64,000 nucleotides of DNA from the NCBI RefSeq assembly GCF_003049645.1, contig NZ_PYWK01000005.1:1-64000 (forward strand). Direction: 5' to 3'. This stretch comes from Metasolibacillus fluoroglycofenilyticus (GTDB lineage: Bacteria; Bacillota; Bacilli; Bacillales_A; Planococcaceae). The stretch's first letter is position 1. Each line of letters opens with the position of its first letter. The translations under genes were made by a program, and so were the position numbers. Below, in pieces: positions 32,718 through 42,262 of the stretch. The notes under the pieces were generated by a model, which worked only from the letters and a program-made list of their open reading frames with translations, did no database searches and was not told where the DNA came from.

Positions 32718-33686
32718 ATGCATTTATTTGTTATATTAAGTGGTTTTATATTTCCGTTTCTCTTGTTAATATCAACAGACACTGTGCATCAATTAGGCGT
32801 GTTAACGGGACCAATCATAGGAGCCGCCTTTATTATCGGTGTATGTATGGCGTACATAGCATCACGTTATTATGTTGGAAAAAATTTTTCAAACTTTGCT
32901 TATCCTATTGTAATTGCCGAGACAACGATTATTACGACCTATTTATTATTGCTGCTATTAAATGTGCTGGAAATTTTACATATTTTATTATTTAGTGCAT
33001 TGTTAGTTATTTTTTATTTTTTATATAGACGTTTTCAGCATTCTCTCATCAAAAGGAGAAATTTAATAAGCATCATAGGATTCGCAAATATTTTTATTTT
33101 TACTGTTGGTATATCGAACTTCATTTATTTACAAAGGGGGCTAGAAACGGTATATCATAATTTACTGCATTATTTTCCAGCAGTTGTTCATTGGGAGCAG
33201 CAAGGTGCAATCACTATCTTTTGTATTGTTCTTGTATATGTTTTTCTAAAAACGATTGCGCTAATTTCAATGTTTGAAAGCAAGTTTTCATTTTCTAATC
33301 CGATTATTATAGGTCTAATAGGTTTTTCACTCATTTTAACTTCCTCAACTATGACGTTAGTAGCGATTACGGACAGAATACCTTATGAAACATTTCAGTT
33401 TTATATTATCCATTTTTTAAGCAATAAAATTCCTAAGTTTTATTTTATTATTTTTTCTGGCATGCTCATTATTAGTATAATTTCTTCTTTTTTATCTAAT
33501 TTACTATTAGAGCGTCCAACGATAACTTGGCTTGATAAACAAAAAATTTTTTTATTAATAATTGGTGTAGTAGCTGGTAGTGTAATTTATTATTGTCAAT
33601 TTAATGGAATTACAATTTTAAGTATTTTTATCGCAATGAATGTCATTTATTATCTTATAAATTTCAGAATATTCAAATTAAATTAA
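32718..33686 (+). CDS. polytopic membrane protein of unknown function
   Basis: This 322-residue, very hydrophobic protein has about nine to ten predicted membrane segments and few charged residues. There is a loop with RRFQHSLIKRR near residue 112. GGGGAG precedes the ATG. It is 21 bp after the response regulator and ends in a terminator, so it forms the third gene of the two-component operon. It may be a transporter or the membrane sensor partner of the short kinase. I cannot name a family. Confidence 0.75.
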   Translation: MHLFVILSGFIFPFLLLISTDTVHQLGVLTGPIIGAAFIIGVCMAYIASRYYVGKNFSNFAYPIVIAETTIITTYLLLLLLNVLEILHILLFSALLVIFYFLYRRFQHSLIKRRNLISIIGFANIFIFTVGISNFIYLQRGLETVYHNLLHYFPAVVHWEQQGAITIFCIVLVYVFLKTIALISMFESKFSFSNPIIIGLIGFSLILTSSTMTLVAITDRIPYETFQFYIIHFLSNKIPKFYFIIFSGMLIISIISSFLSNLLLERPTITWLDKQKIFLLIIGVVAGSVIYYCQFNGITILSIFIAMNVIYYLINFRIFKLN

Positions 33687-33695
33687 TAAAGTGCA

Positions 33696-33738
33696 AAATG
33701 AGATTAAAAAAGTTCAACTTTTTAGTCTCATTTTTTTA
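33696..33738 (+). terminator. terminator of the two-component operon
   Basis: AAAATGAGATTAAAAAAGTT and AACTTTTTAGTCTCATTTT form a long, nearly perfect stem. A T run follows. Confidence 0.9.
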
Positions 33739-33774
33739 TATGATATGTGCAATAAACTAAAGGGGGAGAAATTT

Positions 33775-35370
33775 GTGAAATTAAATAAACTCATTTTTTT
33801 AATCTTTTTAGCTGTTATTTTCGCGGGATGTTCTAACGATGATAAGCAAAGTAATGATGGAGCGGCAACCAACACAAATAAGGATACACTAGTAATTGGC
33901 TTGGAAGCAGAACCTACATCATTTGATGCGCATCAATTATCTGATTATAACTCGTCCAGAGCTGCAATGGAGCTTTATGATCAACTCGTTCGATTTAAAG
34001 ACGGAAGTACAGAAATAGAGCCGAGTTTGGCTGAAAAATGGAATATTTCTGATGACGGATTAGAGTATGTATTCACATTAAGAAAAGATGTAAAGTTTCA
34101 TGATGGTACAGACTTTAATGCGGATGCAGTAAAGTTTAGCATTGAACGACAAATAGATGAAAATCATCCGATGCATCATACAGGTCAATATGCATACGCT
34201 GATTTTACATTTGGAATGGTAGAAGAAGTTGAAGTGTTAGGAGAATATGAGGTAAAGATTGTTTTAAATGAGCCATTTGCGCCATTTTTAAGTAATCTAG
34301 CAATGCATTCTGCAAGTATTGTTAGTCCAGAAGCTGTTGAAAAATATCAAGAGGATTTCACTAAAAATCCTGTAGGTACAGGTCCATATAAATTTGTTAG
34401 CTGGAATCCGGGAGTAGAAGTAATTTTAGAAAAAAACGAGGAGCATTTCAGAGATAAGCCGACAATTTCGAAATTAATTTTCAAGCCAATCTCCGAAGCG
34501 CAAACAAGACTAGCTGAATTGGAATCGGGCAATATCGATTTAATCGTGAATGTGCCACCTGATGATTTAGTACGCCTAGAAGGCAGCGATAAAGTACAAA
34601 AAATTGAGGATGCTGGTATGCATGTGTGGTGGACAGCTTTTAATACACAGAAGGAGCCATTTAATAATGTGAAAGTTCGCCAAGCATTTAATTACGCTGT
34701 AAACAAGGAGGCTATCGTTGATAGTTTGCTTCAAGGTACAGGTGAGCTTGCCAATAGCCCGGTTCCACCAAATGTTTGGGGGCATAATCCAAATGTGAAA
34801 AACTACCCTTATGACCCAGAGAAAGCGAAAGAGTTATTAGTTGAAGCAGGCTACCCTGATGGTTTTGAAGTAAATTACTGGATTCCAGAATCGGGCTCAG
34901 GTATGCAACAGCCACAAGTAATGGCTGCTGCAATCCAAGCTGATTTGGCACAAGTTGGGGTGAAGCTAAACATTCAAACATTTGAGTGGGGCACATATTT
35001 AGATAAAGTTTTTGTGCCGATAGAAGAAGCGGAAATGGATTTACATCAAATGTCTTGGATTGGTGATAACGGTGACCCTGATAACTTCCTATATATTTTA
35101 TTAAGTGGAGAGCAATGGCCACTTAAAGGGTTTAATGATTCCTACTATAACAATGATGAAGTAAATCAATTATTGAAAGAGGCTAGGGTTACTTCAGATA
35201 AAGCAGAACGAACAAAAATGTATGAAAAAGTACAAGAAATTGTAATGGAAGAAGCACCGTGGTTAGTTTTAGATTATGAAAAACAAATTGTCTTAGCAAA
35301 TCCAAATTTAGTTGACTTTAAGCTACATCCGACAGGTGTATTCCGATTTAGTAATGCAAAGATTAAATAA
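33775..35370 (+). CDS. peptide/dipeptide ABC transporter substrate-binding lipoprotein
   Basis: The SBP_bac_5-type receptor has 531 residues from the GTG at 33775, which follows AAAGGGGGAG. The lipobox is VIFAGC (Cys near residue 19). Family features: DTLVIGLEAEPTSFDAHQ, EYVFTLRKDVKFHDGTDFNADAVKFS, NPVGTGPYKFVSW and FNNVKVRQAFNYAVNKEAIV. It delivers oligopeptides or related ligands to the permeases that follow. The specificity is not readable. A 150-bp gap with a hairpin repeat separates it from the permease genes. Confidence 0.93.
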   Translation: MKLNKLIFLIFLAVIFAGCSNDDKQSNDGAATNTNKDTLVIGLEAEPTSFDAHQLSDYNSSRAAMELYDQLVRFKDGSTEIEPSLAEKWNISDDGLEYVFTLRKDVKFHDGTDFNADAVKFSIERQIDENHPMHHTGQYAYADFTFGMVEEVEVLGEYEVKIVLNEPFAPFLSNLAMHSASIVSPEAVEKYQEDFTKNPVGTGPYKFVSWNPGVEVILEKNEEHFRDKPTISKLIFKPISEAQTRLAELESGNIDLIVNVPPDDLVRLEGSDKVQKIEDAGMHVWWTAFNTQKEPFNNVKVRQAFNYAVNKEAIVDSLLQGTGELANSPVPPNVWGHNPNVKNYPYDPEKAKELLVEAGYPDGFEVNYWIPESGSGMQQPQVMAAAIQADLAQVGVKLNIQTFEWGTYLDKVFVPIEEAEMDLHQMSWIGDNGDPDNFLYILLSGEQWPLKGFNDSYYNNDEVNQLLKEARVTSDKAERTKMYEKVQEIVMEEAPWLVLDYEKQIVLANPNLVDFKLHPTGVFRFSNAKIK

Positions 35371-35386
35371 AGTTGAATAGAATATA

Positions 35387-35458
35387 GCTGTCTGAGAGGG
35401 GATGTGTTAGCCTTGTTTTCTGCGACCAGTAAACGTAGAAACAAACCTTTCAGACAGC
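35387..35458 (+). repeat. GGCTGTC-type intergenic hairpin element, copy 2
   Basis: GCTGTCTGA (35387-35395) and TCAGACAGC (35450-35458) are inverted repeats. The interior GTGTTAGCC.TGTTTTCTGC matches the element at 17232-17305. It sits between the receptor and permease genes and may lower permease expression relative to the receptor. Confidence 0.7.
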
Positions 35459-35518
35459 CTCCTTACTACTAAATTTTTTTCGTATAAGGCTGCTTTATTT
35501 TAACAAGGAGGCTCTTTA

Positions 35519-36466
35519 ATGGCGAAATATATTTTAAAAAGGATAGTTGGATTAATTCCTGTACTGCTTGGAGTGTCTTTTCTTGTTTTTGCAATTATGT
35601 ATTTGGCTCCCGGAGACCCAGCAAAAATTATTTTAGGACCAAAAGCAACTGAAGCATCCATTGAAAAATTGAGAGAAGATTTAGGGTTGAATGAACCTTT
35701 TTTAAAACAGTATTTTACGTGGATTGGTAATATCTTTTTAGGCGATTGGGGGAGGTCCATTCAACTTAAAATGGATGTGTTTCCTCTAGTGGTTGAGCGC
35801 TTTAAAGCAACATTGCTATTGACATTATCAAGTGCCTTTTTAGCAATTGTATCAGGCGTAGTCATAGGTATCATTTCAGCGTATAAAAAGTATACCTTCA
35901 TTGATCGAACGTTGATGATTATGATTTTAATCGGCTTTTGTTTACCTGTTTTTTGGCTAGGAATACTACTGCAAATTCTTTTCGGGCTTGAGTTGAATTT
36001 ATTACCAATCTCAGGTATGAATTCTCCAGGGATAGATTCAACAGCAGATTTAATAAAGCATCTTATCTTACCATCAATTGCCCTGTCAGCTGGAGTAGGG
36101 GCTGTCATAGCAAGAATGACACGCTCTAGTATGTTAGAAGTATTTGAAAACGACTACATTCGTACTGCACGTTCGAAAGGAATAAAGGAATATCGCGTAA
36201 TCTTTATGCATGCATTAAAAAATGCTTTCATCCCTGTTATTACAGTAATTGGGATGCAAATCGGCTTTTTATTAGCTGGAGCTGTACTAATAGAAAAAGT
36301 GTTTTCATGGCCGGGAATAGGTACTTTGATGATTGATGGTATTTTAGCAAGAGATTTCCCGCTTGTACAAGGCATTATATTATTTGTAGCGACAACATAT
36401 GTGATTGTTAATTTAATTGTCGATATTTTATATGCCTTAATTGATCCACGAATTTCGTACAAATAA
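35519..36466 (+). CDS. peptide ABC transporter permease, DppB-type
   Basis: This 315-residue inner permease has about six membrane segments. The N-terminal KRIVGLIPVLLGVSFLVF and PGDPAK motifs and the EAA loop (EYRVIFMHALKNAFIPVITVIG) that contacts the ATPase are typical of DppB/OppB. AAGGAGG lies before the ATG. Confidence 0.95.
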   Translation: MAKYILKRIVGLIPVLLGVSFLVFAIMYLAPGDPAKIILGPKATEASIEKLREDLGLNEPFLKQYFTWIGNIFLGDWGRSIQLKMDVFPLVVERFKATLLLTLSSAFLAIVSGVVIGIISAYKKYTFIDRTLMIMILIGFCLPVFWLGILLQILFGLELNLLPISGMNSPGIDSTADLIKHLILPSIALSAGVGAVIARMTRSSMLEVFENDYIRTARSKGIKEYRVIFMHALKNAFIPVITVIGMQIGFLLAGAVLIEKVFSWPGIGTLMIDGILARDFPLVQGIILFVATTYVIVNLIVDILYALIDPRISYK

Positions 36467-36477
36467 GGGGGGAGAAC

Positions 36478-37368
36478 ATGTCTAATCAACACCATAATGT
36501 ATATGAACAAGGAGTGCGAGAAAAAGTTGACGGTCCGTGGAAAATTGCTTTTAAAAAGCTAGTAAGGGATAAGACCGCTTTAGTTGGCGGAAGCATCTTA
36601 ATCATTATTTTATTAACAGTTTATCTATCTCCAATTTTACCCATTCAAGATCCTGATTTAACAAGTGTAGGAAATCGTTTGCAACCTATAGGGGCAGAGA
36701 ATCATTTGCTAGGTACAGATGAGCTAGGTAGAGATATTTTTAGTAGGGTGTTACATGGAGGAAAAGTATCCATTAGCATGGGGATATTTGCTGTAGCGAT
36801 TGCTTTGTTTTTCGGCACAATTTTAGGTTTGATTGCAGGTTATTTTGGCAAGTGGCTAGACTCTACTATTATGCGATTTATAGATATATTAATGGCTTTT
36901 CCCTATATTTTATTAGCGATTGCGATTATAGCTACACTCGGACCGGGTCTAATGAATACGATGATTGCCATTAGTATAGTAGGTATACCTTACTATGCTC
37001 GCATTGTTAGAAGCAGTACATTACAATTTCGCGAAATGGAATTTGTAATGGCTGAAAAGGCTTTAGGTGCGAATCATTTTCATATTATTTTTCATCATAT
37101 TTTGCCGAATAGTTTACCCCCATTAATTGTTGCCATAAGCTTAGATGTTGGCTGGATGATTTTGGCTGCTTCAGGTATGAGTTTTTTAGGGCTAGGAGCC
37201 CAGCCACCCCAAGCAGAGTGGGGAGTAATGCTTAGCGAAGGGCAAAAGTATATTCGAATGGCACCACATGTAAGCTTAATTCCCGGTGTATGTATTTTTA
37301 TTGTTGTATTATGCTTCAATTTATTAGGAGATGCGTTGAGAGATGCGCTTGACCCTAAAATAAAATAA
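36478..37368 (+). CDS. peptide ABC transporter permease, DppC-type
   Basis: This is a 296-residue permease with an N-terminal cytoplasmic tail, the LLGTDELGRDIFSRVLHGG motif of the DppC/OppC family, and the EAA loop near ALGANHFHIIFHHILPN. It starts 11 bp after dppB behind GGGGGG. Confidence 0.95.
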   Translation: MSNQHHNVYEQGVREKVDGPWKIAFKKLVRDKTALVGGSILIIILLTVYLSPILPIQDPDLTSVGNRLQPIGAENHLLGTDELGRDIFSRVLHGGKVSISMGIFAVAIALFFGTILGLIAGYFGKWLDSTIMRFIDILMAFPYILLAIAIIATLGPGLMNTMIAISIVGIPYYARIVRSSTLQFREMEFVMAEKALGANHFHIIFHHILPNSLPPLIVAISLDVGWMILAASGMSFLGLGAQPPQAEWGVMLSEGQKYIRMAPHVSLIPGVCIFIVVLCFNLLGDALRDALDPKIK

Positions 37369-37380
37369 GAGGTGAAAAAA

Positions 37381-38253
37381 ATGAAAAAAAATATAAAATT
37401 AAATACATTTTCGATTGTTGGCTTTGACCCTATGACAGGAGAGCTGGGCATAGCTGTAGCTTCAAAATTTTTAGCTGTTGGTGCAGTTGTTCCCTATGCG
37501 AAAGCGGGGGTTGGAGCAATCGCCACTCAATCTTGGGCGAATTTAAGCTATGGACCAGAGGGGCTAGCTTTATTGGAGCAGGGGCTTACACCTGAACAAG
37601 CTATAGAGCAGCTTATAAAAGATGATGAACAAAAGGAGTATCGACAAATTGGAATTGTGGATGCGAAAGGTGGTAGTGCATCATTTACAGGAAGACACAG
37701 CTATGCATGGGCTGGTGGAAAGCATGGCGTCAATTTTGCGGCTCAAGGCAATATTTTAGCGGGAGAAAATGTTGTTGAAGAGATGGTAGAAGCATTTCAG
37801 TCAAATGGTACATTAGCAGAGCGATTGCTCAAGGCATTGCTAGCTGGTGATAAAGCTGGAGGAGACGCTAGAGGGAAACAGTCAGCTAGTTTACTTATTG
37901 CTAAGGAGAACGGAAGCTATGGGGGTTACAATGATAAAGCTGTCGATTTAAGGGTAGACGACCATGAGGAGCCGGTAAAAGAGCTTCTTCGTTTATATGA
38001 TTTGCATTGTCTATATTTTAATCGAACAAAGGAAGAGGATTTATTAACAATTGATAAGCCGTTGCAGGAGGAAATTAATCAGCTATTATACGACTTAAAG
38101 TATGTGAATGAAAAAAATTTATCCGACGAGCAATTTTATAGCAAACTGCAAGAATATCAATTAGTTGAAAACTTTGATGAAAGATTTCAAGAGCAGGGCT
38201 ATATTGACCGCTTAGTTTTGCAATTTATGAGGGACAAAGCAAGTAATAAATGA
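37381..38253 (+). CDS. DUF1028 family protein, putative Ntn-type hydrolase
   Basis: This 290-residue protein starts at the ATG at 37381 (AGAGGTG upstream). A GTG three codons earlier lies inside that site. The DUF1028 domain covers about 8-215: TFSIVGFDPMTGELGIAVASKF, AVVPYAKAGVGAIATQSWAN, SYGPEGLALL and GDKAGGDARGKQSASLL. The family is reported to have an Ntn-hydrolase-like fold, and a Thr near the start could be the nucleophile. Neither activity nor processing is established. Lying inside the transporter operon, between permease and ATPase genes, it may process the imported compound. Confidence 0.85.
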   Translation: MKKNIKLNTFSIVGFDPMTGELGIAVASKFLAVGAVVPYAKAGVGAIATQSWANLSYGPEGLALLEQGLTPEQAIEQLIKDDEQKEYRQIGIVDAKGGSASFTGRHSYAWAGGKHGVNFAAQGNILAGENVVEEMVEAFQSNGTLAERLLKALLAGDKAGGDARGKQSASLLIAKENGSYGGYNDKAVDLRVDDHEEPVKELLRLYDLHCLYFNRTKEEDLLTIDKPLQEEINQLLYDLKYVNEKNLSDEQFYSKLQEYQLVENFDERFQEQGYIDRLVLQFMRDKASNK

Positions 38254-38269
38254 TATGAAGGTGAGCAGT

Positions 38270-39268
38270 ATGGCTAATTTACTAGAAGTAAATAATCTTT
38301 CGGTATCCTTTTTGAAAAATCAGCGATATATTCAAACGATTAATCGTATAAGCTTTCAAGTGAAAAAAGGTGAAATGTTAGGCATTGTAGGTGAATCAGG
38401 CTGTGGTAAAAGCGTGACTTCGCTAGCTATTACAGGGTTGCTCCCTCAGCAGTTTAGCAAAATAGATAAAGGCAGTGAGATTTTATATAAAGAAAGTAAT
38501 CTAGTACATTTTTCTGAAGAGAATTACCGAAAAATACGTGGTAAAGAAATAGCAATGATTTTCCAAGACCCTATGACCTCCTTAAATCCGGTATTTACAA
38601 TAGGCTTTCAACTAATTGAAATGATACGCGCACATGAAGCAGTTAGTAAAAAGGAAGCATTTCAAAAAAGTATAGAAATGCTAAAGAAAGTCGGTATACC
38701 TAGAGCAGAGCAAATCATGCGTGACTATCCGCATCAACTATCAGGGGGGATGAGGCAAAGGGTCATGATTGCAATGGCGATGTCTTGTCAACCTGATTTA
38801 TTAATTGCAGATGAACCAACAACAGCACTTGATGTTACAATCCAACGACAGATTCTACTTTTAATGAAGAAACTACAGCAGGAATATCAAACTTCTATTT
38901 TACTTATTACGCATGATTTAGGAGTTGTGTCGGAAGTATGTGATCGAGTAATCGTTATGTATGCTGGGGAAGTAGTTGAGGAGGGGGCTGTTCGGCAAAT
39001 TTTCTCGAATCCAAAGCATCCTTATACAAAGGGGCTCATTCAATCTATTCCTACTTTAGATAATGAAATTGAGCGATTGGAAACGATAGCTGGGATGGTT
39101 CCACAGCCAGGGGAAATTCAGCAAGGATGCCGCTTTGCAAATCGATGCTCCTTTGCAAGTGAGAATTGTTATCTGCATTCCCCAGCAAAATATAAAATAG
39201 ACAATCAACATTTTGTTAATTGCTGGCTTTTTGATGATGCAATGAAGGAGGGGACAACTAATGGATAA
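38270..39268 (+). CDS. peptide ABC transporter ATPase, DppD-type
   Basis: This 332-residue ATPase uses the ATG at 38270, preceded by AAGGTGAG. An ATG five codons upstream overlaps that site. Walker A is GESGCGKSV, the signature is LSGGMRQR, Walker B is [12 protein letters not shown] and the H loop is LLITHDLG. The C-terminal oligopeptide-transporter domain carries Cys residues ([15 protein letters not shown]) like those that bind an iron-sulfur cluster in characterised DppD/OppD. It overlaps the next gene by 8 nt. Confidence 0.95.
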   Translation: MANLLEVNNLSVSFLKNQRYIQTINRISFQVKKGEMLGIVGESGCGKSVTSLAITGLLPQQFSKIDKGSEILYKESNLVHFSEENYRKIRGKEIAMIFQDPMTSLNPVFTIGFQLIEMIRAHEAVSKKEAFQKSIEMLKKVGIPRAEQIMRDYPHQLSGGMRQRVMIAMAMSCQPDLLIADEPTTALDVTIQRQILLLMKKLQQEYQTSILLITHDLGVVSEVCDRVIVMYAGEVVEEGAVRQIFSNPKHPYTKGLIQSIPTLDNEIERLETIAGMVPQPGEIQQGCRFANRCSFASENCYLHSPAKYKIDNQHFVNCWLFDDAMKEGTTNG

Positions 39269-40223
39269 AATTGTAGAAGTAAAAAATATTCAAAAGCATT
39301 ATCCTGTTACCCGCTCTCTTTTTCGTCGTAGTAAGCAATATGTCAAAGCGGTAGATAATGTATCGTTTAATTTATATCGTGGTGAAACACTTGGAATTGT
39401 TGGAGAGTCAGGTTGTGGAAAATCTACTTTAGGTCGAACCATTTTACAGTTGATTGAACCAACAAGCGGTCAAGTTTATTTTAATGGGAAAGATATTACA
39501 AAATTAAAATTTCAAGAAATGAAATCCATTCGCAAGCAATTCCAAATGATTTTTCAAGACCCATATGCTTCACTTAATTCACGAAAAACGATTTATCAAA
39601 TTGTATCGGAACCTTTAAAATTACATGGTCTATACAACACAGAATCAAAGGAACAAGTCTATGAAATGTTAGAAAAGGTTGGCTTGAGTAGAAAGGTAGC
39701 ACAGCGCTATCCACATGAATTTAGCGGAGGTCAACGCCAAAGAATCGGCATCGCTCGAGCATTAATTTTGAAGCCAGATGTAATTATTGCAGACGAACCA
39801 GTTTCGGCATTAGATGTTTCAGTTCAAGCGCAAGTACTGAATTTGCTGCAAGACTTACAGGAGGAGCTAGGACTAACATATATTTTTATATCTCATGATT
39901 TGAGTGTTGTAAAACATATTAGCAATCGAGTAGCAGTTATGTATTTAGGGAAAATTGTAGAAATAGCTGATAAGAAGATGTTGTATGCGAATCCCTCCCA
40001 TCCATATACAAAAGCGTTATTATCTGTTATTCCTTCCATCCATCCAAAAACAGGAGAAGTAGAAGAGTTAAAAGGGGAGCTACCTAACCCAGAGAATCCC
40101 CCAATAGGCTGTGCTTTTCATACGCGTTGTCCTTCTTGTATGGAAATATGCAAAGAAAAGCAGCCACAGTTCGTTACCTTGCAGGATGGGCACGAAGTAG
40201 CCTGTCATTTGTATAAGATGTAA
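39261..40223 (+). CDS. peptide ABC transporter ATPase, DppF-type
   Basis: This is a 320-residue second ATPase: Walker [10 protein letters not shown], signature FSGGQRQR, Walker [14 protein letters not shown] loop IFISHDLS. The C-terminal peptide-transporter extension again has Cys residues ([15 protein letters not shown]). It completes the receptor, two-permease and two-ATPase set. Translation is coupled to the preceding gene. Confidence 0.95.
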   Translation: MDKIVEVKNIQKHYPVTRSLFRRSKQYVKAVDNVSFNLYRGETLGIVGESGCGKSTLGRTILQLIEPTSGQVYFNGKDITKLKFQEMKSIRKQFQMIFQDPYASLNSRKTIYQIVSEPLKLHGLYNTESKEQVYEMLEKVGLSRKVAQRYPHEFSGGQRQRIGIARALILKPDVIIADEPVSALDVSVQAQVLNLLQDLQEELGLTYIFISHDLSVVKHISNRVAVMYLGKIVEIADKKMLYANPSHPYTKALLSVIPSIHPKTGEVEELKGELPNPENPPIGCAFHTRCPSCMEICKEKQPQFVTLQDGHEVACHLYKM

Positions 40224-40229
40224 AACAGT

Positions 40230-40425
40230 AGGAGTTGTCCGAAAATTGACACCGCATTGAAATAAATGTTTTCATCGCTTTCCTTTTACTGAAGGATAAC
40301 ACTGCTAAAACCAATGTTCATCACATTTTTAAAAGAGGCGTTTTCTGTTTAAATGATTCAACATTTTGTGAAACATCCTTGCTACTGTCCAAAATGCCGG
40401 CTATGCACGGCTTTTTGGACAGCCT
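40230..40425 (+). repeat. about 196-bp intergenic element, left copy of an inverted pair
   Basis: It begins GGAGTTGTCCGAAAA and ends TTTTTGGACAGCC, imperfect terminal inverted repeats. The last part (CTGTCCAAAA...TTTTGGACAG with an inner GCCG/CGGC stem) is a strong hairpin that may terminate the dpp operon. Its reverse complement recurs at 44134-44341 with roughly 85 percent identity by eye. No coding capacity is seen, so it is MITE-like. Confidence 0.8.
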
Positions 40426-40547
40426 CGTTTTCTTTTCTATATAGTAGAATATTGAGTTGATATTGATTGAGTCAAGAGTCAATTAGTTGTGAAAAACTAG
40501 CAAAAGATGCACAATAGAAAATAAAAGCACTAGGGAGGAATCTCAAA

Positions 40548-41102
40548 ATGAAAACAGAACAACAATATTTTGAAGAGGCGGTTTCTATCCAGCAATACAT
40601 GGACGAGATGTCGACATTGAAAGATGAAAGTTTTGCTATCTATGACAAATTTACTGTACCGAATGAAGCGTTTATTGAGCAATTAAAAAATAGCAATGTG
40701 CATATTTTAGCGATTACGGAGGACTGGTGTGGAGATGCCATGCTAAACAATCCGATTGTACGTAAAGTAGCGGAGGCGGCAGGCATAGAGATGCGTGCAA
40801 CATTACGCGATGCAGATACAGATTTAATCGATAAATATTTAACGAACGGTGGTCGTGCCATTCCGATTTATTTACTGTTGAATGAAGCAGGGGAAGTGAT
40901 TGGAAAATGGGGGCCAAGAGCACCAGAGCTACAGCAATTTGTAATGGACGCTCGTGCACAATTGCCAGATAAGGAAGACCCAACATTTGAAGAGGTGCAA
41001 AAAGCGATGTATGTCAATATGCGTAATCAGTATGTAGAGGACAGCACAAATTGGACATATGTTTATGAAGATTTTAAAAAAGCAATTTCGACAATCCTAT
41101 AG
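40548..41102 (+). CDS. thioredoxin-family protein with a single active-site Cys
   Basis: This is a 184-residue cytoplasmic protein with a thioredoxin fold. The centre has ILAITEDWCGDA, where the usual CxxC is reduced to CGDA, then NGGRAIPIYLLLNEAG with the cis-Pro region. It resembles the Thioredoxin_9 group. A single Cys points to mixed-disulfide or thiol chemistry, not dithiol exchange. AGGGAGG lies upstream and it has its own transcription unit. Confidence 0.8.
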   Translation: MKTEQQYFEEAVSIQQYMDEMSTLKDESFAIYDKFTVPNEAFIEQLKNSNVHILAITEDWCGDAMLNNPIVRKVAEAAGIEMRATLRDADTDLIDKYLTNGGRAIPIYLLLNEAGEVIGKWGPRAPELQQFVMDARAQLPDKEDPTFEEVQKAMYVNMRNQYVEDSTNWTYVYEDFKKAISTIL

Positions 41103-41172
41103 GCAACATTTATATTCAAAAAACGTTACAATGTTGTAGAAGAAAATATAAATTTGTAGGATGGTTAAAGAG

Positions 41173-42087
41173 ATGAAGCGAGCTCGAATCATTTATAATC
41201 CAACTTCTGGTCGCGAGGCATTTAAAAAGCATTTACCAGAGGTATTAGAAAAACTAGAATTAGCAGGCTATGAAACTTCCTGTCATGCAACAACTTGTGA
41301 AGGGGATGCAACAGCAGCTGCTAAAGAGGCGGTTGAACGGGAGTTCGATATTGTCATCGCAGTAGGTGGCGATGGCACGTTAAATGAAGTGGTAGCGGGA
41401 ATTAGTGGGTTTGACAAGCGCCCACGCCTCGGTTTAATTCCGATGGGGACAACAAACGATTTCGCACGTGCCATCCATATTCCGCGTAAAATTGACGAGG
41501 CTGTGGATATTATTATAAATGGCGATACATTGCCTGTAGATGTAGGCTTATTGAATAATGAGCGTTATTTTATCAACATTGCAGCAGGTGGTCGTATTAC
41601 TGAGTTGACGTATGAGGTACCGAGCAAAATGAAAACGGTGCTTGGTCAGCTTGCCTATTATTTAAAAGGCATTGAAATGATTCCATCAATTAAAGCAACG
41701 CATATGAGAATCGAAATCGATGATGAAGTTTTCGACGGAAATGCGATGATGTTTTTATGTGGCTTAACGAATTCTGTTGGCGGCTTTGAAAAAATTGCAC
41801 CAGATGCTTCTATTAACGATGGATTATTTACTGTAATGATATTGAAGGAGTGTTCAATTCCTGATTTTATTAAAATAGCCTCATTAGCATTGCGCGGTGA
41901 GCACTTAAATGACCCTCATGTTATTTATAGAAAAGCGAGCAGGGTAACTGTGTCATCTGATGAGGGAGTACATTTAAACTTAGATGGTGAATACGGTGGC
42001 GATGCGCCAGCTGTTTTCCAAAACTTGAAACGCCATATTGAAATATTTGTTCCAATCGAAGAAATTCGAGAAGAAGATCACGTATAG
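41173..42087 (+). CDS. dagK: diacylglycerol kinase (lipid kinase)
   Basis: DagK phosphorylates diacylglycerol released during lipoteichoic acid synthesis. The start at 41173 (MKRARIIYNPTSG) has AGGATGG at 8 nt and matches the family N-terminus. An ATG four codons upstream lacks a site. It has 304 residues with the NPTSGR motif, the catalytic GGDGTLNEV loop, GLIPMGTTNDFAR and the LNLDGEYGGD motif. Its place before rlmCD matches the Bacillus yerQ-yefA neighbourhood, here with an insertion between the two. Confidence 0.95.
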   Translation: MKRARIIYNPTSGREAFKKHLPEVLEKLELAGYETSCHATTCEGDATAAAKEAVEREFDIVIAVGGDGTLNEVVAGISGFDKRPRLGLIPMGTTNDFARAIHIPRKIDEAVDIIINGDTLPVDVGLLNNERYFINIAAGGRITELTYEVPSKMKTVLGQLAYYLKGIEMIPSIKATHMRIEIDDEVFDGNAMMFLCGLTNSVGGFEKIAPDASINDGLFTVMILKECSIPDFIKIASLALRGEHLNDPHVIYRKASRVTVSSDEGVHLNLDGEYGGDAPAVFQNLKRHIEIFVPIEEIREEDHV

Positions 42088-42104
42088 TGAAATGCGGGAA
42101 AGTA

Positions 42105-42140
42105 GCTGCCTGAAAAGCAATTTCGAGGCAGCTCTTTTGC
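42105..42140 (+). terminator. terminator of dagK
   Basis: GTAGCTGCCTGAAA and TTTCGAGGCAGCT form a stem followed by CTTTT. Another hairpin, GGCTG...CAGCC with a T run, follows at about 42153-42205. Confidence 0.75.
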
Positions 42141-42262
42141 GTCAAGAAGGATGGCTGTTCAGAAAGTAGGATAATTCTATTTTTCTTTCAGCCCTCTATT
42201 TTTTTCTATGTATTGTAGATTATAATGACTAAAACAAGTAAATTTCAAAAGGGGGGAAGGTA

